A stretch of DNA of 64,000 bases, taken from Turicibacter sp. TJ11 (lineage in GTDB: Bacteria > Bacillota_I > Bacilli_A > MOL361 > Turicibacteraceae). Shown piece after piece: positions 24,341 through 33,595 of this stretch. Where the stretch lies: the NCBI RefSeq assembly GCF_021497505.1, contig NZ_CP069349.1, positions 2,017,001 to 2,081,000 on the forward strand, given 5' to 3'. Below the pieces are notes generated by a model. It saw nothing but the letters and a program-made list of their open reading frames with translations. It did no database searches and had not been told where the DNA came from. Made by a program: the position numbers and the translations under genes. Each line of letters starts with the position of its first letter. The stretch's first letter is position 1.

Positions 24341-25759
24341 TTAATTAATTTTTAGTTTACCATAAACCATCGTAAGGATGATTCCCCCACCAATTGCAAT
24401 TAAGTGAGCAATAATATAATTCACGTATCCATTATTTGATGGATCGACAATAGCGAACCCTGGAACAGCTGTTGTTCCAAACCCGATTGAAACTAATTTA
24501 CTGATATAAATATATCCTCCTGCTAAAGCAGATGCAATACATCCACAAACAAGTGGGAATTTATTTCTTAATGTGACCCCGAACACAGCTGGTTCAGAAA
24601 TTCCGAATAAAGTTGATGTGAAAGCTGGAATACATAACTCACGCGTCTTAATATTTTTCCAATGTAGCCCTAAGAATCCAAGAACTGCTCCACCTTGAGC
24701 TGCTACAGCAACGGAGAAGATTGGATTTAAGAAGTTTGTTCCCGTTGCAGATAATAATTGAGATTCAATCGCTCCAAACACATGGTGTAATCCAGTAATA
24801 ACGATAATTTGATGGAATCCAGCAAAAATCATATAACCGAAAATTCCTAAATTTGTTGTGACCCATAATAATGATGCCGTAATGATATCAGCTAATCCAC
24901 GACCAATCGGTCCGACAACTGTAAATAATAAGAATGCTGAAACAAATACTGTTAACATTGGTGAGATTAATAATTTAATGCTATTTGGAACTTTTTTCTC
25001 AAAGAACTTATCTAAGTAAGCAACAACTGCTCCCATCATAATCGCAATGATAACCCCACCTTGGAATCCAACTAATTCAACATTTAATCCTAATAACTGG
25101 ATTGTTTCAGGTGTTGCTGTTCCTTGTGCTGCCGAATAAGCATCTGTTAATTTAGGATTTAACATGATATATCCAAGAACTAGCCCTAAAACGGGACGTC
25201 CGCCATATCGTTTTGTGGCAGAATAAATAACTAGTAATGGAAGAATATCAAACACACTTGATGAAACTAAGCTAATGAATTTATTAATCCCTGCTAACCA
25301 TGGATACATTTCAACAACTGATTGTTCTCCAAAAATTCCTGCTTGGCTTAATAAACCAGATAATCCAAGTAAAATTGCAGCTGCTAAAATCGCTGGCATA
25401 ATAACGATAAAGACGTCAGAAATTGATTTAATCGCCTTTTGAAGTGGATTTTGTTTTTCAGCTGATTTCGTCTTAACATCTGATAAAGACATATTCTCCA
25501 TTCCAATTGATTTTGAGAATACATCATAAACTTCATTAACTAATCCTGCTCCAAAAATAATTTGTAGCTGATCACCTGCCATGAAAGCACCTTTAGCTAA
25601 TTCAATTTCTTCAAGTTTTTCTTTGTTTAGCTTTGTATCATCATCTAGTACGATTCGAAGGCGTGTGGCACAATGTGCCACTCCTTGAATATTTTCTTTC
25701 CCACCTACACATTCAACAATATCGCTTGAAATTTTTAAATATCTTTCTTGTTTATTCAT
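24341..25759 (-). CDS. PTS transporter EIIBC, Glc family
   Basis: About 472 aa. Residues 1-90 are an EIIB domain with the phosphocysteine motif CATRLR. The rest is an EIIC channel of the sucrose/trehalose/beta-glucoside group, with about ten membrane spans. No EIIA domain is attached, so phosphate must come from an EIIA encoded elsewhere. It lies 31 bp after the GH36 alpha-galactosidase stop on the same strand and next to an AraC regulator, so the likely substrate is an alpha-galactoside such as melibiose or raffinose (inference). I start at ATG 25759, which has AGGGAG upstream; a TTG start would add six codons. Confidence 0.9.
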   Translation of the reverse strand: MNKQERYLKISSDIVECVGGKENIQGVAHCATRLRIVLDDDTKLNKEKLEEIELAKGAFMAGDQLQIIFGAGLVNEVYDVFSKSIGMENMSLSDVKTKSAEKQNPLQKAIKSISDVFIVIMPAILAAAILLGLSGLLSQAGIFGEQSVVEMYPWLAGINKFISLVSSSVFDILPLLVIYSATKRYGGRPVLGLVLGYIMLNPKLTDAYSAAQGTATPETIQLLGLNVELVGFQGGVIIAIMMGAVVAYLDKFFEKKVPNSIKLLISPMLTVFVSAFLLFTVVGPIGRGLADIITASLLWVTTNLGIFGYMIFAGFHQIIVITGLHHVFGAIESQLLSATGTNFLNPIFSVAVAAQGGAVLGFLGLHWKNIKTRELCIPAFTSTLFGISEPAVFGVTLRNKFPLVCGCIASALAGGYIYISKLVSIGFGTTAVPGFAIVDPSNNGYVNYIIAHLIAIGGGIILTMVYGKLKIN

Positions 25760-25790
25760 ATAATCTCCCTCTTTCAAACGTTACTAATTT

Positions 25791-27977
25791 CTATTTCACT
25801 CTCTTAAATTTCCATTTCATACTATGGAAGTCTTGTTTCACTCGTGGAATAGTTAAACCGACATTCATCAATTCATCTCCACCAAATACTTCTTCAGTCT
25901 CAAGATTCATATATTTAAACTCTGGATTTAATCCTTTGAATTTAATCGTACGAAGTGGAGCACCTGGTAAAGATAAAACTTTCACGTATGTGGCAACCAT
26001 CTCTTCTTGGTCTTTTGAGACAATATTCCATGCTGATTCATTTCCTTCAAACGGATTGAAAATACGATATAAGTCACCAAATTGAACAAGTTCACGAATT
26101 TGCTTGTACTCTTCAATTTGAGCTTTAACAATTTCTTTTTCTTCGTCTGTTAATTTAGTTAAATCAAGTTCATATCCAAAATTACCTGCCATTGCGACAT
26201 TCCCACGTGTTTCAAGTGGTGTCATTCGTCCTACTTGATGATTTGGTACCGTTGAAACGTGACATCCCATTGTGACTGGCGGATAAACTAAACTTGTTCC
26301 ATACTGAATTTTCGTACGACAGATGGCATCTGTATTATCACTTGTCCAAGTTTGAGGCATGTAATATAACATTCCTGGATCAAAGCGCCCCCCACCACTT
26401 GAGCAACTTTCAAATAAAATATTTGGGAACTTTGTTGTTAATCGTTCCATCACATCATATAACCCTAACATATAACGATGACTAGTTTCTTCTTGTTGGT
26501 TTGCAGGTAATAAGGCAGACCCAGTATCAGTAATATGGCGATTCATATCCCATTTTACATACGTAATCGGTGCAGCTTCTAAAATTTTAGAAACTGAATC
26601 AACAATATAATCACATACATCTTGTCGAGATAAATCAAGTACTAACTGATTGCGTCCAAATGTATATGGGCGATTTGGCACATGAATGCACCAATCTGGA
26701 TGTGCACGATATAAATCACTATCTACTGAAACCATTTCTGGCTCAAACCATAGCCCAAATTCGATTCCCATATCTACAATCTTTTGAGCTAAAGCTTCTA
26801 ATCCATTCGGTAACTTTCGCTTATCCACAATCCAATCACCTAATGATGTATTATCATCATCGCGTTTTCCGAACCATCCATCATCTAAAACGAAAAGTTC
26901 CATTCCTAATTTTTGACCTTCTTCAGCAATTTCTAAGATTTTATCTTCATCAAAATCAAAGTAAGTCGCTTCCCAGTTATTAATTAAAATCGGACGTGTT
27001 TTATATTTAAACTCGCCACGACATAAGTTGTTTAAATAAAGCTGATGATACTTTCTCGACATTCCACCTAATCCTTTGTCACTATAAACCATGACAACTT
27101 CAGGTGTTTGGAATGAATCATTTGGATTTAACAACCATGAAAAATCAAATGGATTAATTCCCATTGAAACGCGAGTGTTTTTATATTGATCAACTTGAAC
27201 CTGTGCTGTAAAGTTTCCACTATAAACTAAATTAAATGCATAAACTTCACCGCAATCTTCATTTGTCTCTTTTCGAATTAAAGCGACAAACGGTGCTTGG
27301 TGAGGACTACTTGCTCCACGTGCACTATCAACCATTTGAATACCTGATACAATCGGGCGACGCTCAAAGTTTTTCTCATTATTATGTGCTCCATAAAGAG
27401 TAATCATTTCAAAATCAGACTCTCTAAAATCAACACTCATACTTAATGCTCTTAATAATTGTAGATTTTCTTGTCCTTCATTTGAAAATTTTACTGAGCG
27501 AGTAATGACATCTAACTCTGTAAACAAGCTATAATTTAACGTTACTTTTAAACCAATTAATTGATCTTCTAAGTAAATTTCTAATGTTTCACACTCATGA
27601 TCTTCATTTATGTATGTGGCTGGTAATCCTTCTAATCCTTTTTTTCCTTGATACACGTTGTGCCCAACATAGCGTAAATCTGTAATACGGGATCCATTTT
27701 CTAACTTCACTTGGTATGCAGGGATTCTGAAATCACCATTTCCAAAAGCTTGGTACTCTTGTGGAATCGTATCTAATGAAAATGTTCGATCTTCAGAAGT
27801 TGGGTTAGGTGCAAACCCACGATCCATATAAATAATTTTATTGCTTCCATTATATTCGTTCACACGTTTTCCATAATACAAATGAGCTAAATATCCTCCA
27901 TCTAAGACTTGCATCACATAGCTTGTCTCTTTACCTTGTAAATGAAATAACAGTTTGTTATTATCTATCTTAATCAT
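25791..27977 (-). CDS. Alpha-galactosidase, GH36
   Basis: About 728 aa, the size of tetrameric GH36 enzymes. The beta-sandwich N-domain is followed by the catalytic barrel. The nucleophile Asp lies in YVKWDMNRH and the acid/base Asp in TWTSDNTDAICR; ELFVLDDGWFG and LWFEPEMVS are further family signatures. It hydrolyses alpha-1,6-galactosides in the cytosol (no signal peptide). The ATG at 27977 has AAAGGAG 10 nt upstream; a GTG two codons earlier is too close to it. It is the first gene of a two-gene operon with the PTS EIIBC and divergent from its probable AraC regulator. Confidence 0.95.
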   Translation of the reverse strand: MIKIDNNKLLFHLQGKETSYVMQVLDGGYLAHLYYGKRVNEYNGSNKIIYMDRGFAPNPTSEDRTFSLDTIPQEYQAFGNGDFRIPAYQVKLENGSRITDLRYVGHNVYQGKKGLEGLPATYINEDHECETLEIYLEDQLIGLKVTLNYSLFTELDVITRSVKFSNEGQENLQLLRALSMSVDFRESDFEMITLYGAHNNEKNFERRPIVSGIQMVDSARGASSPHQAPFVALIRKETNEDCGEVYAFNLVYSGNFTAQVQVDQYKNTRVSMGINPFDFSWLLNPNDSFQTPEVVMVYSDKGLGGMSRKYHQLYLNNLCRGEFKYKTRPILINNWEATYFDFDEDKILEIAEEGQKLGMELFVLDDGWFGKRDDDNTSLGDWIVDKRKLPNGLEALAQKIVDMGIEFGLWFEPEMVSVDSDLYRAHPDWCIHVPNRPYTFGRNQLVLDLSRQDVCDYIVDSVSKILEAAPITYVKWDMNRHITDTGSALLPANQQEETSHRYMLGLYDVMERLTTKFPNILFESCSSGGGRFDPGMLYYMPQTWTSDNTDAICRTKIQYGTSLVYPPVTMGCHVSTVPNHQVGRMTPLETRGNVAMAGNFGYELDLTKLTDEEKEIVKAQIEEYKQIRELVQFGDLYRIFNPFEGNESAWNIVSKDQEEMVATYVKVLSLPGAPLRTIKFKGLNPEFKYMNLETEEVFGGDELMNVGLTIPRVKQDFHSMKWKFKRVK

Positions 27978-28047
27978 TATCACTTTTCTCCTTTAAAAGT
28001 AATTCGCTTTCAATTTACGGTTTAATTGTAAACCTTTTTATGATATA

Positions 28048-28082
28048 TTGATATGAAATAATGTAGACACATACTATATCAA
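28048..28082. promoter_or_regulatory. Operator-like inverted repeat between galactosidase and regulator
   Basis: TTGATAT (28048-28054) and ATATCAA (28076-28082) with a 21-bp gap, in the 140-bp divergent region. Its position fits control of both promoters, perhaps by the AraC protein. Promoter hexamers are not clear. Confidence 0.4.
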
Positions 28083-28121
28083 TTGTGACTACCTGATTAG
28101 GAGCTCATTGGGAGGAAAACT

Positions 28122-28946
28122 ATGCTTTTTAACTTTTCATACCGTAACATCTACGATAGTATCGAATTAAATCTTTATACGTGTGGTTATGATATTTGTA
28201 AAAGTGGACATTCTTATGGACCTGCAGTTAGAAGTGGCTATTTAATTCATATCATCTTAAGCGGTAAAGGGATTTATCGTGTCAATAATCAGGAATATCT
28301 ATTAAAAGCTGGAGATGGATTTTTAATTTATCCTGACGAATTAATTTATTACGAAGCTGATCAAGATGAACCTTGGGAATACATTTGGGTTGGATTCACG
28401 GGTACAAAAGTAAATGATTATTTAAGACATTCAACTTTAACAAAAGAAAAACCTACATTCACACTTCAAAAAAATAGTCAGCTCTATCCTGCTATTCATG
28501 ATATTATTGAGGCAACAAAGCTTAATTCTAATAAAAATTTAAAAATTATCTCGACGCTTTATCAATTTCTTTATGTCTTATTAGAAGAATTTCCAAGACA
28601 AGTGGATGAGATAAAAATTACATCTAAAATGTATGTTGAAGAAGCACTCGCTTATATCCAATCTCATTATCAAGAAGATCTTTCAGTACAAAAAATTGCA
28701 GAACATCTAGCTATTAATCGCTCATACCTTCATCGAATGTTTAAACAATATACGAAACTATCACCTCAAGAGTATATTTTAAATTTTAAAATTGAAAAAG
28801 CTGCCGTTTTACTTACAACAACAGATTTAAAAATCGGAGATATTTCTCGTTCCGTTGGTTATCCAAATACACTACTTTTCTCAAAAACATTTAAAAAAAT
28901 AAAAAAAGAGACACCGACGAACTATCGTGCACTGCATAAAAAATAA
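28122..28946 (+). CDS. AraC-family transcriptional regulator
   Basis: 274 aa. The N-terminal cupin ligand-binding half ('YLIHIILSGKGIYRVNNQEYLLKAGDGFLIYPDE', about residues 38-75) is followed by a C-terminal double HTH at about residues 170-270 ('IAEHLAINRSYLHRMFKQYTKLSPQEYI' and 'IGDISRSVGYPNTLLFSKTFKK'). It resembles the MsmR/RafR sugar activators. Divergent from the alpha-galactosidase/PTS operon, it is the probable activator of that operon in response to the sugar. A GGGAGG site precedes the ATG. Confidence 0.9.
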   Translation: MLFNFSYRNIYDSIELNLYTCGYDICKSGHSYGPAVRSGYLIHIILSGKGIYRVNNQEYLLKAGDGFLIYPDELIYYEADQDEPWEYIWVGFTGTKVNDYLRHSTLTKEKPTFTLQKNSQLYPAIHDIIEATKLNSNKNLKIISTLYQFLYVLLEEFPRQVDEIKITSKMYVEEALAYIQSHYQEDLSVQKIAEHLAINRSYLHRMFKQYTKLSPQEYILNFKIEKAAVLLTTTDLKIGDISRSVGYPNTLLFSKTFKKIKKETPTNYRALHKK

Positions 28947-28996
28947 AAGCTTTGAGACTTTTATAATTCTTCCCCTTTGCCATTTTAACAAACATG

Positions 28997-30592
28997 TTAT
29001 GTTAAGTCGTAAAAAGGAGGCCACTGAAAAAGGAGCTTATTATTTATAAAATAATAGGCTCCTTTTTCTTTATTCTCTATCATATCCATTTTTTGTATGA
29101 GATCCCATAAACCTATCTGAAAGATCGCTTGTTTTTCTGTCACTAACTTCACTATTCTCTTGGCATTAACGACAAAGGCAGTTAAATAGGCTTGGATTTT
29201 CATGCCGAAAAGTCTCGCGAATTTACATTTTTGAAATCCGTGAGACTGTTTTAACTCGGCATTTTTGGCCTCAATTTTATAACGTTGTTTTTTCCTATTC
29301 TTAAATTCATTTGTCTTCTGATAGTCGATGGCTTTTTGATGAATGTCCGATTTAAGGGTCATAGAATAGGTTTTCGACTTAGCCCCTGGTCGATAACATC
29401 CATCTCTTAAAGGACAATGCTTACATTTTTCTATCTCAAAGTAATACGTTAAACTTTGATTCTTTTTTTGATTTTTCTTTCCTGTACGGGCTTTTCTGAC
29501 ACTTAAATGTCCAGCTGGACATCTCATTTGACCCGCATCTTTATTATATTCAAAACCTTCAACTTCTCGTTTTCCACCATTTAAGACGATGGGATTTAAC
29601 GGCGTTACAGCCGTTATATTTTCTTGCTCCATGTACCCTAAGTTCTCTTTACTTGAATAGGCGCCATCTGCTAAGACTTCTTTCACTTCTATCCCGTTCT
29701 TTTTTGATTTTTCAACCAATGTTTTCAAATACTTTCCATCACTGACTTCACCCGTGGTCACTTCAATTGCCGTAATGAGACGCTCCTCCGTGATGGCTAG
29801 ATGTGTCTTATATCCGGCAAACGCCTCAGTTTTAGATTTATAACCCATTTTAGCTTCTGGATCTGAGATAGAAAGAATGGCTTGGTAGGTTCCATTTTTT
29901 AGGATATCTAACGCTTTTTCTCTCGCTTCTTGAATCTGTCTATTTTTATCTTGATAGCGATGAGAAAACTCTATTAATTCTTGAGTATAAATGACCTCTT
30001 CTTCAAGTGAAGCAGTGGAATGAAGCTTTGGAGGAACATGATCCTTCACCTCAGGAACGTAACGATAAAGTTGTTTTCGGATATTTTTAGAAACCTCTCT
30101 TAAATTCTCAATGGGAGTTTTAACTTTATACTGACTTCGTGTATGTGTGGCATCCAGGATCAGTGTCTTTGATGGAATTAAGTTCTTTTGAATCGCTTGG
30201 TTAATCACTTCACCTAATAAATCCTCTAAGATGTCCTCCTGATTTAATCTCAGTTTTCTGAACTTAGTTAAGGAAGACGGATGCATGAGTGGATCCTCGG
30301 GGTCTAAATTCAAAAAGTATTTATAAGCCATATTGACTTGAGCCTCTTGAATGACACGCTCATCCGACAGATTGTAAAGCATTTTAAGGAATAATAACTT
30401 AAACATGACTTCAGGAGAATAGGCAGGACGTCCATAATCAATGGAATAACGATCACTTAGTAACGGTGTGACAAATGAAAAATCAATCTGTTCCTCGATT
30501 AAACGTAAGGGATGATTTTTTGGAACGATTTTATCGTATAAGGGATGTCCTTGAGAAAGATTTAAGGATAATTGTTCAAAGTCTTTAATCAT
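28997..30592 (-). CDS. IS1182-family transposase, copy 2
   Basis: 531 aa, nearly identical to the protein at 13999-15609; a handful of residues differ, for example DGAYSSKENLG in place of DAAYSSKENLG. As in copy 1, the frame runs through the inverted repeat (FQWPP) and takes its stop from flanking DNA, here five residues later. The hairpin at 29026-29066 again comes before the stop. Confidence 0.92.
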   Translation of the reverse strand: MIKDFEQLSLNLSQGHPLYDKIVPKNHPLRLIEEQIDFSFVTPLLSDRYSIDYGRPAYSPEVMFKLLFLKMLYNLSDERVIQEAQVNMAYKYFLNLDPEDPLMHPSSLTKFRKLRLNQEDILEDLLGEVINQAIQKNLIPSKTLILDATHTRSQYKVKTPIENLREVSKNIRKQLYRYVPEVKDHVPPKLHSTASLEEEVIYTQELIEFSHRYQDKNRQIQEAREKALDILKNGTYQAILSISDPEAKMGYKSKTEAFAGYKTHLAITEERLITAIEVTTGEVSDGKYLKTLVEKSKKNGIEVKEVLADGAYSSKENLGYMEQENITAVTPLNPIVLNGGKREVEGFEYNKDAGQMRCPAGHLSVRKARTGKKNQKKNQSLTYYFEIEKCKHCPLRDGCYRPGAKSKTYSMTLKSDIHQKAIDYQKTNEFKNRKKQRYKIEAKNAELKQSHGFQKCKFARLFGMKIQAYLTAFVVNAKRIVKLVTEKQAIFQIGLWDLIQKMDMIENKEKGAYYFINNKLLFQWPPFYDLT

Positions 30593-30709
30593 GGTGAGCC
30601 TCCAAAAATGTCATTAGTCAAGTCATTATATCACAAATGATAAAAAAACACTGAAACCCTTCAAGCTTCAGTGTTTTCCTTTTTTTGTGAGTTGTTTTTC
30701 AGTGACCTC
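29017..30709 (-). mobile_element. IS1182-type insertion sequence, copy 2
   Basis: 1693 bp, the same type and length as copy 1. The ends are GAGGCCACTGAAAA and, inverted, GAGGTCACTGAAAA. The flanking repeat is CGTAAAAAGG on both sides (29008-29017 and 30709-30718), so the duplication is 8-10 bp depending on the exact junction. Here no terminator loop is evident at the target. It landed just upstream of the ribosome site of a membrane gene that has since decayed. Confidence 0.9.
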
Positions 30710-30730
30710 GTAAAAAGGGGGGGATTTTTT

Positions 30731-31197
30731 ATGCAAGCATTAAGATTAATCATCGGATGTCTTCTTATTTTAGTTGGAGTGACATCACTTGTAACTTACG
30801 CTTTTGACCTTGAAAATCATTTAATTCATAACTTATGGTTTCTATTTATTTTAATTCCTGGTCTTTACTTTGAAATGAATTATTTTTAAACGAAAAAAAT
30901 CCGGGATAACTTGTTCCAGGAGGAATTTTAACCGTAATCGGATGCCTTTTTCTTTTTGAGATTTTGACTCATTGGCAGTATTCCGCTTATATTTCACCTG
31001 TTTATTTATTATCTCTCGCGTTTGGTTTATATCAACTTTATTATTATGACAATAAAGATAGAGGATTACTCATTCCAATCTTTATCCTTTGCACTATCGC
31101 TGAATTATTTTATATACGACTTTTTATGTCTTCTGCACTAATTCTATCTATTATCCTTATTCTCGTTGGCCTATATATCCTCTTTCGAAAAAAATAA
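30731..31197 (+). pseudogene. Decayed LiaF-like / DUF5668-type membrane protein
   Basis: An ATG at 30731 (MQALRLIIGCLLILVGVTSLV) opens a membrane protein that stops at 30889. The continuation lies in another frame: NEKNPG, a TAA, then LVPGGILTVIGCLFLFE and four-span membrane sequence to 31197. One frameshift near the T run at about 30885 and one in-frame stop near 30914 are therefore needed to join the halves. The rebuilt protein, about 155 aa with repeated short membrane helices, resembles the LiaF transmembrane domain. IS copy 2 lies directly upstream and separates it from any original promoter. Confidence 0.7.
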
Positions 31198-31228
31198 AAA
31201 GACTTAAGCAGTTGCTTAAGTCTTTTTT
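31195..31228 (+). terminator. Intrinsic terminator
   Basis: AAAAAGACTTAAGCA-GT-TGCTTAAGTCTTTTTT. It also lies 6 bp past the end of the convergent AbgT gene and can serve both. Confidence 0.9.
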
Positions 31229-31234
31229 GTTTAA

Positions 31235-32797
31235 TTAAAATCCAGGTAACCAGATTCCGATTCCTGGTCCTAATGGTAAGTTAAATACATACCATACAAT
31301 TAATAAAATCGTCCATCCAATTAATAAAGCAATTGAATATGGCATCATTGTTGAAATTAATGTTCCGATTCCTGATTTCTTATCATACTTTTCAGCGAAT
31401 GTTACAATTAATGCAAAGTAGCTCATTAATGGAGAAATTAAGTTTGTTGTTGAATCTCCGATTCGATAAGCCATTTGTGTAAATTCTGGTGTGAATCCAA
31501 AGTTCATTAACATTGGAACGAATACTGGTGCTAAGATAGCCCATTTAGCTGAAGCTGATCCCATGAAGATGTTAATGAATGCTACCACTAAGATAAATAA
31601 AATCACTAATGGAATACCTTGTAATCCGATAGCTTTTAATAAATCAGCACCTTGAACCGCAATGATTGTTCCTAAATTTGAATAGTTGAAGTATGCAACG
31701 AATTGAGATGCGAAGAAGACTAAGACAATGTATGATCCCATAGATGCCATACTTTTTCCCATTAAATTCATCACATCTTTGTCGTTTTTAACAACTTTAG
31801 CTCCACATCCATAAGCAATACCTGCAATCGCAAAGACTAAAGCAATGACAACAACCATGGAATTCATAAATGGTGAGTTTAAGATTCCTTGAATCCCTGG
31901 TTCAGTTCCTCGTAAGAATCCATTAGCTGGAGCAACTAAAGCAACAAATCCTAAAACTGTTAATAAAGTCGCAATTCCGGCAAAGCGTAATCCTCGTTGT
32001 TCTGCTTTAGAAATTGTCATTTCAGATTCATCAACCGTTACATCACCGTTATATTTTCCTAAACGAGGTTCAACAATCTTTTCAGTAATGATTGTTCCTA
32101 ACACTGTAATTAAAACTGTTGATGCGATTAAAAACCACCAGTTCGCTTGAATACCAACGACATAATCTGGATTAACTAATTTAGCTCCTTCTGTTGTTAA
32201 TCCTGCAAGTAATGAATCAGTTGGACCAACCATCACATTCGCACTAAATCCTCCAGATACCCCTGAAAACGCAGCAGCTAAACCAGCTAACGGGTGACGT
32301 CCCATACTTAAGAAAATAATAGCTCCAAGTGGAATTAAAACAACATATCCTGCATCAGATGCGATACTTGATAATACCCCTGCTAGTACAACAACTACTG
32401 TTACTAAACGTTTAGGTGTACTCATGACTAATTTTTTTAATAAAGTTCCAATTAGTCCTGTTCCTTCAGCAAGTCCAACCCCAAGTAATGCAACGAGTAC
32501 CGTTCCAAGTGGTGCAAAACCTGTAAAGTTTGTTACCGCAGAGTTAAATAAATATTGAACACCTTCTTTTGAAAGAAGACTGTTTACTGTTACTGTCATC
32601 ATTTCAACCGCATTATTATTTGCACGATTGATCCCCTCATACGTTACTGATACGCCTTTAGCTGATAAAATAGCCGATAAAACAACAATAATTACTGATA
32701 AAATCAAAAATATTGTTGCTGGATGCGGCAAGGCATTCCCGATTTTTTCTATTCTATCTAGAATAGTCAGCTTTTTCTTTTTGACTTTCTCACTCAT
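31235..32797 (-). CDS. abgT: AbgT-family transporter
   Basis: 520 aa with many membrane spans. It begins 'TILDRIEKIGNALPHPATIFLILS', the typical AbgT N-terminus, and has 'SDAGYVVLIPLGAIIF', 'VGPTDSLLAGLTTEGA' and 'NIFMGSASAKWAILAPVFVPML', conserved family blocks. E. coli AbgT takes up p-aminobenzoyl-glutamate, and other members export sulfonamides or antimetabolites. No abgA/abgB hydrolase genes are adjacent, so the substrate is open. An AGGAGG site precedes the start. It appears monocistronic. Confidence 0.92.
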   Translation of the reverse strand: MSEKVKKKKLTILDRIEKIGNALPHPATIFLILSVIIVVLSAILSAKGVSVTYEGINRANNNAVEMMTVTVNSLLSKEGVQYLFNSAVTNFTGFAPLGTVLVALLGVGLAEGTGLIGTLLKKLVMSTPKRLVTVVVVLAGVLSSIASDAGYVVLIPLGAIIFLSMGRHPLAGLAAAFSGVSGGFSANVMVGPTDSLLAGLTTEGAKLVNPDYVVGIQANWWFLIASTVLITVLGTIITEKIVEPRLGKYNGDVTVDESEMTISKAEQRGLRFAGIATLLTVLGFVALVAPANGFLRGTEPGIQGILNSPFMNSMVVVIALVFAIAGIAYGCGAKVVKNDKDVMNLMGKSMASMGSYIVLVFFASQFVAYFNYSNLGTIIAVQGADLLKAIGLQGIPLVILFILVVAFINIFMGSASAKWAILAPVFVPMLMNFGFTPEFTQMAYRIGDSTTNLISPLMSYFALIVTFAEKYDKKSGIGTLISTMMPYSIALLIGWTILLIVWYVFNLPLGPGIGIWLPGF

Positions 32798-33062
32798 AGT
32801 ATACCTCCTTGATTTTTAATCCCTTTCCCATAATTTGGTGAGGCAGTTTAAATGGTTAAACATAATTAATTATATCTTTATAATTCGATCTTTTTCTACT
32901 GGTTTTTTTTACCATTAACTTTAAAAATACACCTTTTTTATACATTATCATTCTCAAATTAGTTAAAAACTCTTAATTTTATTCGACTCAGTCATGAAAA
33001 CAAGTCAATTGTAAAAAAGATTATGTCGTAAAATTGCTAGAAGATATAAAAAAAACGTCAAC

Positions 33063-33464
33063 TTATTGACATTTTTTTAATCTCATTAAATAATAAGCTC
33101 CTATTCCAATGCTCCCACAAACGACACCGATTAATAACTGGTTAAAAATAAATCCTGTCATCATGGCAATCATAGCGATCGTTAGTATTATATTAGAAAT
33201 GAAATTCTCATCACAATCTTCTACTTCCTCTTCTAAGAAACCTAATCGTTGTAACGTTCTTGAATTCACTCGATCTCTCAATAGTTCGTCTAAACTTATA
33301 TCAAACCAATCAGAAAGTGCCATTAAATGTTGGATATCAGGTATTTCATTGCCTTCTTCCCACTTTGAAATGAGTTGTTTTGAAATCCCAAGCTCTTCCG
33401 CTAATTTTTCCTGGGAAATCCCTTTCGTTGTTCTTAGAAGCTGTAATTTCTCATTAAACTCCAT
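33063..33464 (-). CDS. XRE-family regulator with two membrane spans
   Basis: 133 aa. Residues about 5-60 form a Cro/CI HTH ('KGISQEKLAEELGISKQLISKWEEGNEIPDI'). After a short linker there are two hydrophobic segments (about 90-128), so it is probably a membrane-tethered repressor of a type common in Firmicutes. The target is unknown. An in-frame hairpin or partner gene is not evident. The neighbouring M28 gene is divergent, leaving 130 bp for shared regulation. Confidence 0.82.
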   Translation of the reverse strand: MEFNEKLQLLRTTKGISQEKLAEELGISKQLISKWEEGNEIPDIQHLMALSDWFDISLDELLRDRVNSRTLQRLGFLEEEVEDCDENFISNIILTIAMIAMMTGFIFNQLLIGVVCGSIGIGAYYLMRLKKCQ

Positions 33465-33595
33465 CTCTCATCACCTCTTTTTACTTCTATCGTATTCACC
33501 ACTAAGATGAGATATACATTTTTACTCAAGACAGGAACCTATTTCATCCTTTTCTACTATGATATAAAAGCGGTAGAAATAAGGAGGAGGAAAGC

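Noticed and set aside
25633-26983. Long plus-strand frames (150 and 107 codons)
   Set aside because: They lie antisense to the PTS EIIBC and GH36 genes, have no ribosome sites and no recognisable protein pattern.
30671-30730. N-terminal extension of the LiaF-like frame
   Set aside because: These codons belong to the end of IS copy 2; the ribosome site and ATG are at about 30715-30731.
33109-33510. 133-codon plus-strand frame
   Set aside because: Antisense to the XRE regulator, whose HTH is clear; codon use and ribosome site favour the minus strand.
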